Below are positions 11,899-20,027 of a stretch of 64,000 nucleotides of DNA, in pieces. The stretch comes from an uncultured Mucilaginibacter sp. (GTDB taxonomy: Bacteria > Bacteroidota > Bacteroidia > Sphingobacteriales > Sphingobacteriaceae). Numbering within the stretch: position 1 is the first letter of the stretch; the number at the start of each line of letters is the position of its first letter. Made by a program: the position numbers and the translations under genes. A model generated the notes under the pieces. It saw only the letters and a list, made by a program, of their open reading frames with translations. It ran no database searches and had not been told where the DNA came from. The stretch lies in the NCBI GenBank assembly GCA_903864275.1, contig CAIPFE010000028.1, positions 1 through 64,000 on the forward strand. The letters are read 5' to 3'.

Positions 11899-13758
11899 AT
11901 GAAAAGCGGATTCTCAAATACACCTGCTGACTTAGCCACAGGGAATAGTATTCCCTCAAAAAGCCTCGCGAAACTGGTCTGGACAATGGTAAGCCCCTAT
12001 AAAAAGTGGCTGCTTATCATTTTCCTTGCAATGCTGGTTGAAACTGCCATGAGCCTTGCTGCGCCCTGGCCATTAAAAATAATTATTGATAACGTGGTTG
12101 GCCATCGCAGTTTGCCGCACTGGCTCAGGTGGATGGATGACGTTTTTCCCGCTGAAAACAGGATACAATTTGCGGCAGTTGCGGGCGTCAGCATGATAAT
12201 GATGGCGGCAATTGGCGCGCTTGCCAGTTATATAGATAATTATTTTACTGAAAGTGTGGCGCAATATGTTTCAAACGATATGAGAAGACGCATATATCAC
12301 CATCTTCAAAGGCTTTCGCTGGAATACTATGACACGCACCAGACCGGGAAATTGCTTAGTACCATCACCTCCGACGTTTCGACCATACAGGACTTTGCCT
12401 CTTCGACATTAATGAACATGTTTGTTGATACGCTCACTATTGTCGGCATGCTTGGCCTTATGTTTTACTTAAATGCCGGCTTTACGCTGGTGGCTATAGG
12501 CGTTACGCCATTTTTATTGCTGTTTGTAGCACGCTTTAAAAAAGTAATGAAAAAGGCGACCCACGAAGTACGGATGGACCAGAGTAATATGCTGGCTGTA
12601 TTGCAGCAGGGCCTTGAATCTATCCGCGCGGTTAATGCCTTTGGCCGTCAGGAGCTGGAAGAAAGCAGGCTTACAAAAGTAAGCATGGAAACGGTTGGCG
12701 CGGCGTTAAAGGCCCGGCGGGTGAAGTCGGTGCTTTCGCCCGTAATAACTATTACCGTTTCTTTTTGTACCGCCCTGGTATTGTGGCAGGGAACAAGCCT
12801 TGTACTTAAAGGCGTAATGACAGTAGGTTCATTAACTGTTTTCCTGTGGTACATGAATAAATTCTTTTCCCCCGTGCAGGACCTCGCCAAGATGGCCAGC
12901 ACAATAGCCCAGGCAACGGTGGCGCTGGAGCGGATACAGAGCATCCTGGAAACAGAGATCGTAGTAGCTGAAAAGCCCGAAGCGGTTGATCCGGGCCGGT
13001 TGAACGGGAATATTGTTTTTGAAAACGTTTCTTTTGCCTACAACCCCGAGTCTCCCGTTTTAAAGTGTGTAGATATCAAAATAAATACAGGTGAACGCAT
13101 AGGTATCTGTGGGCCAACGGGCGGCGGAAAATCGACCATAGTGAGCCTGATCGCCCGTTTTTATGATCCTACGGGCGGTCGGGTGTTGATAGACGGGAGG
13201 GACATTTCTGATTTTACCCTTGACGGGCTGCGGTCACAGATAGGCTTTGTTTTGCAGGATACTGTGCTTTTCTTTGGTTCCGTAAGGGAAAATATTGCCT
13301 ATGGCCGGCCCGATGCGACCGACGAAGAGATCATTGAAGCGGCGAAGCTGGCAAACGCCCACGAATTTATAAGCAAAATGCCCCATGGTTACGATACGAT
13401 GGTAGGAGAACGCGGCTTAACGCTTTCGGGCGGACAGCGGCAGCGGATAGGGATTGCCAGGGCGGTGGTGCGCAATTCGCCCATCCTTATTTTGGACGAG
13501 CCTACCGCGTCGCTCGACGTGGAAGCAGAAAAAATTGTTATGGAAGCACTGGAACAATTAATGGAAGGGCGTACGGTTATTACTATTGCCCACCGCCTCA
13601 GTACCATTAGTGACGCAGACAAAATAGTTGTGCTGCAGGCAGGCTGTGTGGCTGAAGAAGGCACCCATGACGAGCTGATGTTAAAGGGAGGGGTTTATGC
13701 CGATCTTTTTACCATGCAGTCGATTGCAAAACATCCATCTCACAAAATTATTTCGTAG
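11899..13758 (+). CDS. ABC transporter, fused membrane and ATPase domains (ABCB/MsbA-type exporter)
   Basis: A 619-residue half-transporter that should act as a homodimeric exporter in the inner membrane; its substrate (lipid, drug or peptide) is not readable. The membrane domain covers about residues 1-330 with six helices and ends in the usual VALERIQSIL linker. The ATPase domain has Walker A GPTGGGKST near 404, signature LSGGQRQRIG near 508, Walker B ILILDEPTASLD near 528 and the switch His in TIAHRLST. I start at ATG 11899, because the TTG three bases upstream adds only one Met. A phospholipase D-fold gene follows 56 bp downstream on the same strand and is probably cotranscribed. Confidence 0.93.
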   Translation: MKSGFSNTPADLATGNSIPSKSLAKLVWTMVSPYKKWLLIIFLAMLVETAMSLAAPWPLKIIIDNVVGHRSLPHWLRWMDDVFPAENRIQFAAVAGVSMIMMAAIGALASYIDNYFTESVAQYVSNDMRRRIYHHLQRLSLEYYDTHQTGKLLSTITSDVSTIQDFASSTLMNMFVDTLTIVGMLGLMFYLNAGFTLVAIGVTPFLLLFVARFKKVMKKATHEVRMDQSNMLAVLQQGLESIRAVNAFGRQELEESRLTKVSMETVGAALKARRVKSVLSPVITITVSFCTALVLWQGTSLVLKGVMTVGSLTVFLWYMNKFFSPVQDLAKMASTIAQATVALERIQSILETEIVVAEKPEAVDPGRLNGNIVFENVSFAYNPESPVLKCVDIKINTGERIGICGPTGGGKSTIVSLIARFYDPTGGRVLIDGRDISDFTLDGLRSQIGFVLQDTVLFFGSVRENIAYGRPDATDEEIIEAAKLANAHEFISKMPHGYDTMVGERGLTLSGGQRQRIGIARAVVRNSPILILDEPTASLDVEAEKIVMEALEQLMEGRTVITIAHRLSTISDADKIVVLQAGCVAEEGTHDELMLKGGVYADLFTMQSIAKHPSHKIIS

Positions 13759-13814
13759 CTTACGCTTTTTATTAGATACCCGGCAAACAGAATTGATTTT
13801 AACCCATAAAGATC

Positions 13815-14855
13815 ATGTTTCAACGTTCAATCATCGTTTTTCCTGACGATACAATAAAGTCAATTGTTGACGCTATCAACGATGCGACTAAATCCATATT
13901 GATAAAAATGTTCCTGTTTTCAGATCCCGAATTGGTGAATTCGGTTATTGCTGCAAAGGCGCGGGGCGTTGCGGTAAAAGTGATGCTCAACCCATCCAGG
14001 AGAAACGGCGAGGAGGAAAACGGGAACACCCGGGAGTTGCTTGAAGCAGCCGGGATAGAAGTGCGCGACAGCAATCCAAGCTTTATAATTACACACGAAA
14101 AATCAATGGTGATAGATGAGCGGATGGCATTTGTGAAATCATTGAACTGGGAAACCAAAAACCTTACAGAAACAAGGGATTACGCTATCCTAACTACACA
14201 TCCGCACGAAGTGAAAGAAATTGTGCTATGCTTTGAGGCCGACTGGACCCGGACAGAATTTGATCCCGGTGATGAAGCTTACCTTATATGGTGCAGCCTG
14301 AACGGACGCGAACGCATAGCCAGGTTTATTGACCAGGCAAAGCACACCTTGTTTGTGCAGAATGAGCGTTTCCAGGACCTCGTGATCATTGAGCGCATGG
14401 TCCGCGCGGCAAGCCGCGGGGTAAAAGTACACATCATGGCTACGCCGCCCCATACCCTTAAGATGGAAAAAATAGTGGAAGGCGTGGGCGGCCTGCGTAT
14501 TATGGATGATGTTGGCATCAAAATACATAAGCTGAAGCATCTGAAACTGCATGGAAAAATGCTGCTGGCCGATGGATGCAGGGCTATCATCGGCTCTATT
14601 AACCTCACGCCCGGTAGTTTCGACCACCGCCGCGAGCTGGCTATTGAAATACATGACGTGGACGTTATTGAGCGGCTGCAAAAAATTGCCGACCATGATT
14701 GGGAAAACTCCCATACACTTGATCTTTCGGACGAAGGCTTATATTATGACCTGGAGCAGCGTGGTACGGGCGGTTCGGAAAAACTGGTTCTCGACGTACA
14801 ACACGAGGGGCACGAAAAGAAAAAGCACCACCATCACAAAGGGCATAAGAAATGA
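13815..14855 (+). CDS. Phospholipase D-superfamily protein with two HKD motifs
   Basis: A 346-residue soluble protein with two PLD half-sites, each HxKx4D: H94/K96/D101 (THEKSMVID) and H246/K248/D253 (LHGKMLLAD). The second is followed by GSINLTPGSFD, the usual downstream Ser/Asn motif. There is no signal peptide or membrane helix, so it should be cytoplasmic. The family includes phospholipases, cardiolipin synthases, transphosphatidylases and nucleases; without membrane anchors a cardiolipin synthase is less likely. The C terminus is a His/Lys-rich tail (HHHHKGHKK) that could bind metal or nucleic acid. It sits 56 bp after an ABC exporter. Confidence 0.85.
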   Translation: MFQRSIIVFPDDTIKSIVDAINDATKSILIKMFLFSDPELVNSVIAAKARGVAVKVMLNPSRRNGEEENGNTRELLEAAGIEVRDSNPSFIITHEKSMVIDERMAFVKSLNWETKNLTETRDYAILTTHPHEVKEIVLCFEADWTRTEFDPGDEAYLIWCSLNGRERIARFIDQAKHTLFVQNERFQDLVIIERMVRAASRGVKVHIMATPPHTLKMEKIVEGVGGLRIMDDVGIKIHKLKHLKLHGKMLLADGCRAIIGSINLTPGSFDHRRELAIEIHDVDVIERLQKIADHDWENSHTLDLSDEGLYYDLEQRGTGGSEKLVLDVQHEGHEKKKHHHHKGHKK

Positions 14856-14888
14856 GTTTACGTCTCTACGCCTATTGAACTTGCCCGC

Positions 14889-15524
14889 TTACATAAAAGA
14901 TGCCACCAGGTAACCAGCCACCGAAAGGGCTATACCATACATAAATATATCGTAAGATATCCGAAGCAAACGGAACTTGCGTCCTAAAGTCCTGCCCTGC
15001 CAGTAAATATCTTTGATAAGGCTGCCGTACAAAAATTCGCTGTCGTCCATCATCTGCCTAATGCCGTACTCATATTCCGGCAAGGTCATTTTATAATAGC
15101 TGCCAAAAAACAAAAGGTTCACCGTTTTATTGTCGACCTGTTCGCGGGTAAAAGTGCCGCCTGGGATATTTGGCCTTGTAGCAAGTACAGAATAAATGAT
15201 AGCCGCGATGTTCACTAACACTAATAAAATAGTTGGCCAGATGATGTGAGGGATCTGTACAAATTTCCCAATAAACAGGCCGATAGCTACCGATATGATG
15301 ATCGAGTTCACAGTAATCATGATGAATGCTTTATTGTCGGCCATCATACTTAACCGCTGGTGATTTGACGATGAATTTTTGAACATAGTTTGTACCCCAG
15401 CCAGGTGGTGCTTGCTCTTTTTGAATTCTGAGGCATACCCCACTTTAGGTACTTTTTGCTCAGCCGGTTTCGCAGCCGGTATATCATCTGTTATTTCGCT
15501 TGCGAGCGAATCTTCCTTTTGCAT
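14889..15524 (-). CDS. Stand-alone PycTM-like membrane protein (Pycsar effector/DUF5706 family)
   Basis: 211 residues. A polar N-terminal region of about 60 residues is followed by ADNKAFIMITVNSIIIS, which starts the first of two membrane helices (about 66-86 and 91-112). Then comes a cytoplasmic stretch (LLFFGSYYKMTLPEYEYGIR... IKDIYWQGRTLGRKFRLLRISY) and a last helix at about 189-211. This order and these motifs match the family named after the membrane effector of Pycsar anti-phage systems. In that system a cyclic-nucleotide signal triggers membrane damage. No pyrimidine cyclase or HD domain is fused or adjacent, so a defence role is not shown. It is convergent with the PLD gene, 33 bp apart. 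The family call is from memory of motifs. Confidence 0.65.
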   Translation of the reverse strand: MQKEDSLASEITDDIPAAKPAEQKVPKVGYASEFKKSKHHLAGVQTMFKNSSSNHQRLSMMADNKAFIMITVNSIIISVAIGLFIGKFVQIPHIIWPTILLVLVNIAAIIYSVLATRPNIPGGTFTREQVDNKTVNLLFFGSYYKMTLPEYEYGIRQMMDDSEFLYGSLIKDIYWQGRTLGRKFRLLRISYDIFMYGIALSVAGYLVASFM

Positions 15525-15754
15525 TTTTATTTTTTGTTTTATTTAATTTATTTCTTTGAATGTATTCCTGATGCCATTTTCCTATTCCTTATTCTTGATT
15601 CCTCGCTCTTTTATCCCCGACTCTCGCCATTGCTGATATTTTATCTAAGATATTACTTCATTTTCTATTTTGTTTAATATTTTTTGGTATTTTTAATTCT
15701 TAGTTTTTCTGAGACACCTTTTTAATTTTCTATTAATTTAACAAACCTAATTGC
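15525..15754. other. AT-rich divergent intergenic region with one-armed word repeat
   Basis: This 230-bp gap separates two divergent genes and must hold both promoters. It contains a pyrimidine-rich run of near-repeated words (ATTCCT, ATTCCTTATTC, TTGATTCCT) at 15570-15606. It resembles one arm of the inverted word repeats found elsewhere in the window, but no matching second arm is visible. No clear TAnnTTTG box was found. Confidence 0.35.
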
Positions 15755-17416
15755 ATGTTCAAATTTTTGCTTGTAATTTTTTGTTTTTGTTCCGCATTGG
15801 CAGTCAATGCGCAAAACAATACCCCTAACTCCGCTTCCTCACAAACAGGTATCCCGAGGCCAAAACTTGTAGTCGGTATTGTTATTGACCAGATGCGCTG
15901 GGACTACCTGTACCGGTATTACGACCGTTACCAGGATAACGGAGGTTTTAAGCGGCTCATCGGCAATGGGTTTTCATGCAATAATACCATGATCCCCTAT
16001 ATACCAACCGTAACTGCGTGCGGGCATACCAGTATTTACACCGGGTCAGTTCCGGCCATTGATGGTATTACGGGTAATGAATGGTGGGATTATGATATAT
16101 CGGCAGATGCTTATTGTACCGGGGACGACCAGGTAACAACGATAGGAAGCCCGTCAAAAGCCGGCCAGATGAGCCCTCACAATTTATTGGTAACCACTAT
16201 TGGCGACGAGCTGCGGTTGGCAACCAATTTTCACAGCAAGGTTATCGGCATAGCGCTTAAAGACCGCGCCGCCATTTTACCGGCCGGCCACTCCGCAAAT
16301 GCTGCTTACTGGTTTGATGACACCACCGGCAACTGGATATCGTCGTCGTATTATATTACCGAATTGCCAAAATGGCTCCAGGACCTGAACCAAAAAAAAT
16401 TAGTTGATCAATATTACGCCCTCGACTGGAATACGCTTTACCCGATTGATACCTATACCCAAAGCACCCCTGACGTGGAACCGTATGAACATCGACCATT
16501 TGGGCGCGAAGCAAAGGGCTTCCCGTATAGCCTGAAACCATTTATCGGCAAAAATTATAACGCCATACATGTAACCCCGTACGGTAACAGTTTTACGGTT
16601 GATATGGCAAAGGCAGCCATAAACGGGGAGCAATTGGGCACGGGCCCGGGCACCGATATGCTTACGATAAGCTTTTCGACCCCTGATTATGTGGGCCATA
16701 CATTCGGCCCGAATTCAGTAGAGGCCGAGGATATTTTTTTGAGGCTTGACCAGGATATTGCCCACCTCCTTGATTTCCTGGATGCTAAAGTGGGAAAAGG
16801 TCAATATCTTGTTTTCTTAACAGCTGATCACGGCGCGTCCCATGTTCCCTTTTTCTTATTTAATCAGCACAAAATACCAGCCGGAAACGCACTTGATGCA
16901 GCTTACGCGGATACATTAAATAAATTGTTGAAGGTTAAATTTGGCGCAGACAAGGTGGTGCTCGATGTTTCAAATTACCAGGTGCACCTAAACCGCAACC
17001 TGATAAAACAACTTGGATTAAATAAGGACTCGGTAAACAAGGTTGTGCTGAATTATGTAGTGGCGCAGGAAGGTGTGTACCGGGCATTTGCTTTGGATAA
17101 AGTAAATGAAACAACACTGAATGCCACTATAAAAACTGCGGCAACAAACGGGTATTATCCCCCGCGTAGCGGGGATATCCAGATCCTTTTTAAACCGCAA
17201 TGGATTGAAGGATTTGAAACCGGTGGCACAACACATGGTGAATGGAATCCTTATGATTCACATATCCCGCTGCTTTGGTATGGATGGAATGTAAAACCCG
17301 GCCATACCAATCGGGAGGTTTATATGACAGATATTGCGCCGACCATCGCGTCCATGCTGCACATACAGATGCCAAGTGGTTCAGTGGGGCACGTAATTGA
17401 AGAAGTTGCGCCGTAA
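15755..17416 (+). CDS. Secreted PafA-type alkaline phosphatase
   Basis: A 553-residue phosphate-monoester hydrolase of the alkaline phosphatase superfamily, with a signal peptide (MFKFLLVIFCFCSALAVNA) and so periplasmic or exported. Zinc-site and catalytic residues are in place: D45 in VIDQMRWDY, the nucleophile Thr (T87 in PTVTACGHTSIYTG), K169 and R171 in LKDRAAILPAGH (the Lys-x-Arg pair that marks PafA-type enzymes), D and H in STPDYVGHTFGP, DH in LTADHGAS, and a late His in THGEWNPYDSHIPLLWYG. PafA enzymes scavenge phosphate from organic monoesters and do not need phosphate starvation in all species. Two secreted CotH-like proteins follow on the same strand, the first 58 bp downstream. 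Confidence 0.92.
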   Translation: MFKFLLVIFCFCSALAVNAQNNTPNSASSQTGIPRPKLVVGIVIDQMRWDYLYRYYDRYQDNGGFKRLIGNGFSCNNTMIPYIPTVTACGHTSIYTGSVPAIDGITGNEWWDYDISADAYCTGDDQVTTIGSPSKAGQMSPHNLLVTTIGDELRLATNFHSKVIGIALKDRAAILPAGHSANAAYWFDDTTGNWISSSYYITELPKWLQDLNQKKLVDQYYALDWNTLYPIDTYTQSTPDVEPYEHRPFGREAKGFPYSLKPFIGKNYNAIHVTPYGNSFTVDMAKAAINGEQLGTGPGTDMLTISFSTPDYVGHTFGPNSVEAEDIFLRLDQDIAHLLDFLDAKVGKGQYLVFLTADHGASHVPFFLFNQHKIPAGNALDAAYADTLNKLLKVKFGADKVVLDVSNYQVHLNRNLIKQLGLNKDSVNKVVLNYVVAQEGVYRAFALDKVNETTLNATIKTAATNGYYPPRSGDIQILFKPQWIEGFETGGTTHGEWNPYDSHIPLLWYGWNVKPGHTNREVYMTDIAPTIASMLHIQMPSGSVGHVIEEVAP

Positions 17417-17474
17417 TAACCGAGACGTATAAAACATTTTTAAAAATTAACTATTAACACTAACTCTTAAAACT

Positions 17475-18491
17475 ATGAAATCTTTTTTTGCGGCATTGCT
17501 ATGTTTAGTTACCGTTACGCTTGTTTACGGCCAGAAAGCGATAGATAAAGTAAAGTTTTTTAAAGACACCTCCGTTATCGACGCGACCCTTACGCTTAAT
17601 ATGAAAAAAATATTGGCTGGAAGAGATCAACTGGGCCTGATTTATCCGGGGACATTCAGCTGCAAAATGGATGATGGTTCAGAAATTAACGACCATATCT
17701 CTGTAGAACTAAGGGGGCATTCAAGGAGGGCATATTGTACTTTGCTCCCGCTCAAGCTTATTTATAAAAACGATCCAACTGATGCTTTTTATAAGCTGAA
17801 ATCTGTTAAACTGGTTAGTTCATGTATGCCAGATCCGCCAAGTGAGCAAAACCTGCTCAAGGAATATATGATCTATAAAATTTATAACCAGATCACCGAT
17901 AAAAGTTTTCGTGCGCGCCTGCTGAACGTGAGCTACCGGGACAGCAGCGGCAAGAAAAAAACCGTTACGGAGCATGCATTCATGCTGGAAGATATTAAAG
18001 AAGTCGCCAAAAGAAATGATTGCGTGGATTGGACGGTGAAGAAAACCGGGATTAATAGCATGGACCGCATCCAAATGATTACTGTTGCCGTTTTTGAATA
18101 TATGATCGGTAATACCGACTGGGGGATGCCTACCCATAATATCCGGGTTATCCGGTCTAAGAGCGACTCATTATCACGGCCCTTAGCCGTTCCTTACGAT
18201 TTTGATTCTTCGGGGCTTGTATTTACCAATTACTCATCGCCTGACCCCCGTTTGGAGCTGGAAAGTGTCAGGGAACGTCTTTACATGGGCCAACCAGCGA
18301 CACGTGAAGAATTAGATCAGGTATTTGATGTTTTTAACAAGCAGAAAGCAGCGATATATGCCATGATCAATAATTTTAATTTGTTTACCCCGTCATCAAA
18401 AAGAGACCTGACCGGGTACCTTGATAAGTTCTACAAAACGATAAACGATCCTTCTAAAGCAAAATCAACATTTATTAAAGTGGTAAGATAG
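17475..18491 (+). CDS. Secreted CotH-kinase-like protein, first of a tandem pair
   Basis: 338 residues with a signal peptide (MKSFFAALLCLVTVTLVYG). It carries no name I recognise with certainty, but its layout matches CotH-type atypical kinases. An N-terminal beta region has a conserved Arg (VELRGHSRRAY). A helical stretch LLKEYMIYKIYNQITDKSFRARLLNVSY with SGKKK and AFMLEDIKEVAKR resembles the CotH 'glyxlxE' region. The motifs EYMIGNTDWGMPTHNIRV and AVPYDFDSSG look like the catalytic Asp/Asn and metal-binding D-F-D of that fold. It would act outside the cytoplasm, where CotH proteins phosphorylate other exported proteins. A paralogue follows at 18831, and a PafA phosphatase precedes. The kinase activity is an inference. 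Confidence 0.6.
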   Translation: MKSFFAALLCLVTVTLVYGQKAIDKVKFFKDTSVIDATLTLNMKKILAGRDQLGLIYPGTFSCKMDDGSEINDHISVELRGHSRRAYCTLLPLKLIYKNDPTDAFYKLKSVKLVSSCMPDPPSEQNLLKEYMIYKIYNQITDKSFRARLLNVSYRDSSGKKKTVTEHAFMLEDIKEVAKRNDCVDWTVKKTGINSMDRIQMITVAVFEYMIGNTDWGMPTHNIRVIRSKSDSLSRPLAVPYDFDSSGLVFTNYSSPDPRLELESVRERLYMGQPATREELDQVFDVFNKQKAAIYAMINNFNLFTPSSKRDLTGYLDKFYKTINDPSKAKSTFIKVVR

Positions 18492-18830
18492 GTGATGTGT
18501 TTCTTGTAATATTTTTTAACTCATACGCGCAATAAACCGGCGCTGGAATTTATTGGTGCATTTTAATTGCCGCTTCGGTATCAAGCATTCCCGGAAACTC
18601 GAAAATGGCTTTTTTTTTGCCAGCTATACGTCCTGACGGGAACGAAAACTGCGCCGATCATCCGGTAAGGATGTTTGGTTGGTAGCTTCAAAATCAAACA
18701 AGTGTTTAGCGTCCTGTTAGGAACCCCGCATGTGCGAGGGTGAGATTAAGACAATTGACCTGCAAAAAGATTTATTTTAATATATTATTTTTATATTTAA
18801 TGTTCTTTTTAAACCATAAACTTTACAGCC
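18492..18830. other. 339-bp intergenic region between the CotH-like paralogues
   Basis: No gene is supported here. A short hairpin CGCA-TG-TGCG sits inside CCCCGCATGTGCGAGGG near 18725-18741, and the last 60 bp before the next start are very AT-rich, as expected of a promoter. The gap suggests that the second paralogue has its own promoter rather than strict cotranscription. I see no TAnnTTTG box, insertion sequence or repeat. Confidence 0.4.
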
Positions 18831-19862
18831 ATGAAATCTTTTTTTGCAGCATTATTGTTTCTGATCATCACCAGTAGCAGCATTACCTATGCCCAGAAAT
18901 CTATTGACAAAGTAAAATTTTTTACGGACACGGCCACGATAAATGCGACGCTGACGTTCAATATAAAAAAGGTAATGGCTGAAAAAGATAAGGTCGGCCG
19001 TGTTTTCCCAGCCACGTTCAGCTGCAAACTTGACGATGGATCAGAGATAAACGACCATCTCTTGCTGGAAGTGCGGGGGCATTTCAGGCGGGGATATTGC
19101 TATCTGCCGCCACTGAAACTTATTTATGATAAAAATCCTGCTTCGGCTTTTTACTCCTTCAAGTCCATCAAATTGGTAAGTACCTGTATGACTACCTGGC
19201 AGGATGATCAGAACCTCCTGAAGGAATATATGATCTATAAAATTTACAACATGATCAGTGACAAAAGCTTTCGTGTGCGGCTTTTGAATTTGAGTTACCA
19301 GGATAGCAGCGGAAAAAAGAAAACAATAAAACAACATGCTTTTATGACTGAAGACATCAAGCAGTTGGCTAAAAGAAATGGCTGTGTGGATTGGACCGGG
19401 AAGAAATTCGCGACCGAAGCCACTGATCGCGCTCAAACCACACTGGTTTCGGTTTTTGAATACATGATCGGTAATACCGACTGGTCAGTCCCTGTTTGTC
19501 ATAACATCAAATTGCTTCACTCCAAAACCGATTCGTTAACGCGGCCTTACATAGTCCCTTATGATTTTGATTATTCGGGATTCGTAAACACCACTTATGC
19601 AGTGCCGGACGAAAGACTGGGTATTGAAAGTGTACGCGACCGGCTATACCGGGGTTTTCCGCGAAGCGTTGAAGAACTAAACGCTATTATGGCCATTTTT
19701 AATAAACAAAAAGCAAACATCTATGCTGCCATCAATAGCTTTAGTCTGTTTACCCCGGCGTCAAAAAAGGAAATGACCAATTACCTCGATGAATTTTATA
19801 GAACGATAAACGACCAGTCGGATATACGGTCAACATTTATCGACAATGCAAGGACACAATAA
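18831..19862 (+). CDS. Secreted CotH-kinase-like protein, second of a tandem pair
   Basis: 343 residues, clearly homologous along its full length to the protein at 17475: the same signal peptide start (MKSFFAALLFL), VRGHFRRGYC, NLLKEYMIYKIYN, HAFMTEDIKQLAKRNGCVDWT, FEYMIGNTDWS, HNIKLL and VPYDFDYSG. The likely kinase-fold residues (the Asp in GNTDW, the Asn in HNI and the D-F-D) are kept in both copies, so neither looks decayed. The second copy has an extra Cys after NTDWSVPV. A gene duplication followed by divergence is the simplest origin. The substrate is unknown; an exported protein or glycan are options. Confidence 0.6.
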   Translation: MKSFFAALLFLIITSSSITYAQKSIDKVKFFTDTATINATLTFNIKKVMAEKDKVGRVFPATFSCKLDDGSEINDHLLLEVRGHFRRGYCYLPPLKLIYDKNPASAFYSFKSIKLVSTCMTTWQDDQNLLKEYMIYKIYNMISDKSFRVRLLNLSYQDSSGKKKTIKQHAFMTEDIKQLAKRNGCVDWTGKKFATEATDRAQTTLVSVFEYMIGNTDWSVPVCHNIKLLHSKTDSLTRPYIVPYDFDYSGFVNTTYAVPDERLGIESVRDRLYRGFPRSVEELNAIMAIFNKQKANIYAAINSFSLFTPASKKEMTNYLDEFYRTINDQSDIRSTFIDNARTQ

Positions 19863-19864
19863 TT

Positions 19865-19996
19865 GGTCATTAGTCATTAGTCATTAGTCATTAGTCATTG
19901 AGTCATCGATTTTGGCCACGACATTGTGCATTGATTGTAACCGCGATTATTATTAAAAAAACTAATGACCAATGACTAATGACCCAATGACATTCA
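19865..19996. repeat. Inverted word repeat upstream of purH, with a TCATTAG heptamer array
   Basis: The left arm (19865 to about 19905) is a tandem run of the heptamer TCATTAG, about five copies. The right arm (19961-19996) is built from ACTAATGAC/CAATGAC words. The left segment 19865-19888 pairs with the right segment 19961-19984 at 23 of 24 positions. In RNA it would form a long hairpin. It fills the gap between the CotH-like stop codon and the purH promoter. Confidence 0.8.
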
Positions 19997-19997
19997 T

Positions 19998-20005
19998 TAC
20001 CTTTG
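19998..20005 (+). promoter_or_regulatory. Candidate purH promoter -7 box
   Basis: TACCTTTG fits the Bacteroidota -7 consensus TAnnTTTG, directly after the inverted word repeat and 22 bp before the purH ATG. No clear -33 TTTG is seen because that position falls within the repeat arm. Confidence 0.5.
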
Positions 20006-20027
20006 CGGCTCAAAAATTTTGCTGTCA

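Noticed and set aside
13815..15524. PLD plus PycTM as a complete anti-phage system
   Set aside because: The two genes are convergent, not an operon, and no cyclase or sensor is present. It is kept only as an open question.
17157..17178. Hairpin CCCCGC-GTA-GCGGGG inside the PafA gene as a third in-frame insertion
   Set aside because: It encodes PPRSGD, which fits the normal P-x-R-S-G-D segment of PafA-type phosphatases, and no flanking direct repeat is seen.
19865..19996. TCATTAG tandem copies as a CRISPR array
   Set aside because: The unit is 7 bp with no spacers, and no cas genes are near.
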